A stretch of DNA of 64,000 nucleotides. It comes from Strigamia acuminata (Eukaryota > Arthropoda > Chilopoda > Geophilomorpha > Linotaeniidae). Numbering within the stretch: the first letter of the stretch is position 1; every line of letters starts with the position of its first letter. The stretch spans positions 21,230,427 through 21,294,426 of the forward strand of contig OX442315.1 of the NCBI GenBank assembly GCA_949358305.1, in the 5' to 3' direction. The position numbers were made by a program, and so were the translations under genes. The notes beneath the pieces are model-generated. The model did not search any database. It was not told the origin of the DNA and was given only the letters and a program-made list of their open reading frames with translations. Below, in pieces: positions 63,800 through 64,000 of the stretch.

Positions 63800-64000
63800 C
63801 AGGTCGAACCTCGCTATTACGAACAGTTTGGGAGGGTAAAAATTAGTTCGCAATATTAAGAAAAACCTAAGAAACTTAAGAAACACCATTTACAAAAATT
63901 AGAAAAATCGTAGCAAAGATGATTCTGCCATTTTTGGATATATTTTCTTATGATTTTGACTACAATTTGAGGGTGGCTCTTATTCGAAGAAATATAATGG
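63800..64000. mobile_element. Pogo/Tigger-like element end in NDOR1 intron (partial)
   Basis: After TA (63798-63799) comes CAGGTCGAACCTCGCTATTA followed by CGAA. This resembles pogo/Tigger termini (CAGT-GAACCTCG-TATTACGAA type). The other end is not in the window, so extent and orientation are unknown. Confidence 0.45.

Overview
This is a gene-dense, AT-rich nuclear segment from an animal, most likely an arthropod (probably a hexapod). Protein genes have many short GT-AG introns, often 50-80 bp. The gene content is metazoan: chaperonin CCT7, splicing factor SLU7, deubiquitinase TRABID, Golgi MGAT2, RAB24, midzone protein PRC1, Pol I factor TAF1B and PRELID1. RRM-Tudor proteins of the kind that act in the arthropod piRNA pathway are also present. 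I rebuilt exon structures by hand from reading frames and splice signals. Every complete model sums to a multiple of three, and most lengths agree with the family.

Layout. 1-9 kb: 3' part of a CFAP46-like ciliary gene (+), CCT7 (-), a HAUS8-like augmin subunit (+), then a broken second copy of the HAUS8-like 3' end and two small DNA elements. 9-24 kb: two large paralogous genes on the minus strand, each encoding an RRM plus three Tudor domains. Between them lies a dead third copy, a patchwork of segments alternately matching one or the other neighbour, abutting a truncated Ty3/Gypsy-type gag-protease fragment. 24-28 kb: CCDC186 (+), with a GC-AG intron, a 24-nt microexon and an upstream ORF. 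28-38 kb: a tandemly duplicated pair of unrelated genes, hyaluronidase plus PEBP, all minus. A small RRM-only relative of the RRM-Tudor genes (+) lies inside this array. 39-45 kb: TRABID (+) and MGAT2 (-). 46-49 kb: a THAP-domain ORF with P-element-like transposase remains, then RAB24 (+). 49-57 kb: PRC1, TAF1B and PRELID1, all +. 57-64 kb: a two-exon class A GPCR resembling free-fatty-acid receptor 4 (-), SLU7 (-) and the first exon of NDOR1 (+), which runs out of the window.

Most genes are unrelated housekeeping genes arranged head-to-head or tail-to-tail. The accessory character lies in the duplications. Three intact RRM-bearing paralogs and one chimeric pseudogene share exon sizes and phases, so the cluster arose by repeated local DNA-level duplication. 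The hyaluronidase-PEBP pair was duplicated as a unit. The mobile elements are small TA-flanked MITE-like sequences, pogo-type ends, a P-element relic and the gag fragment.
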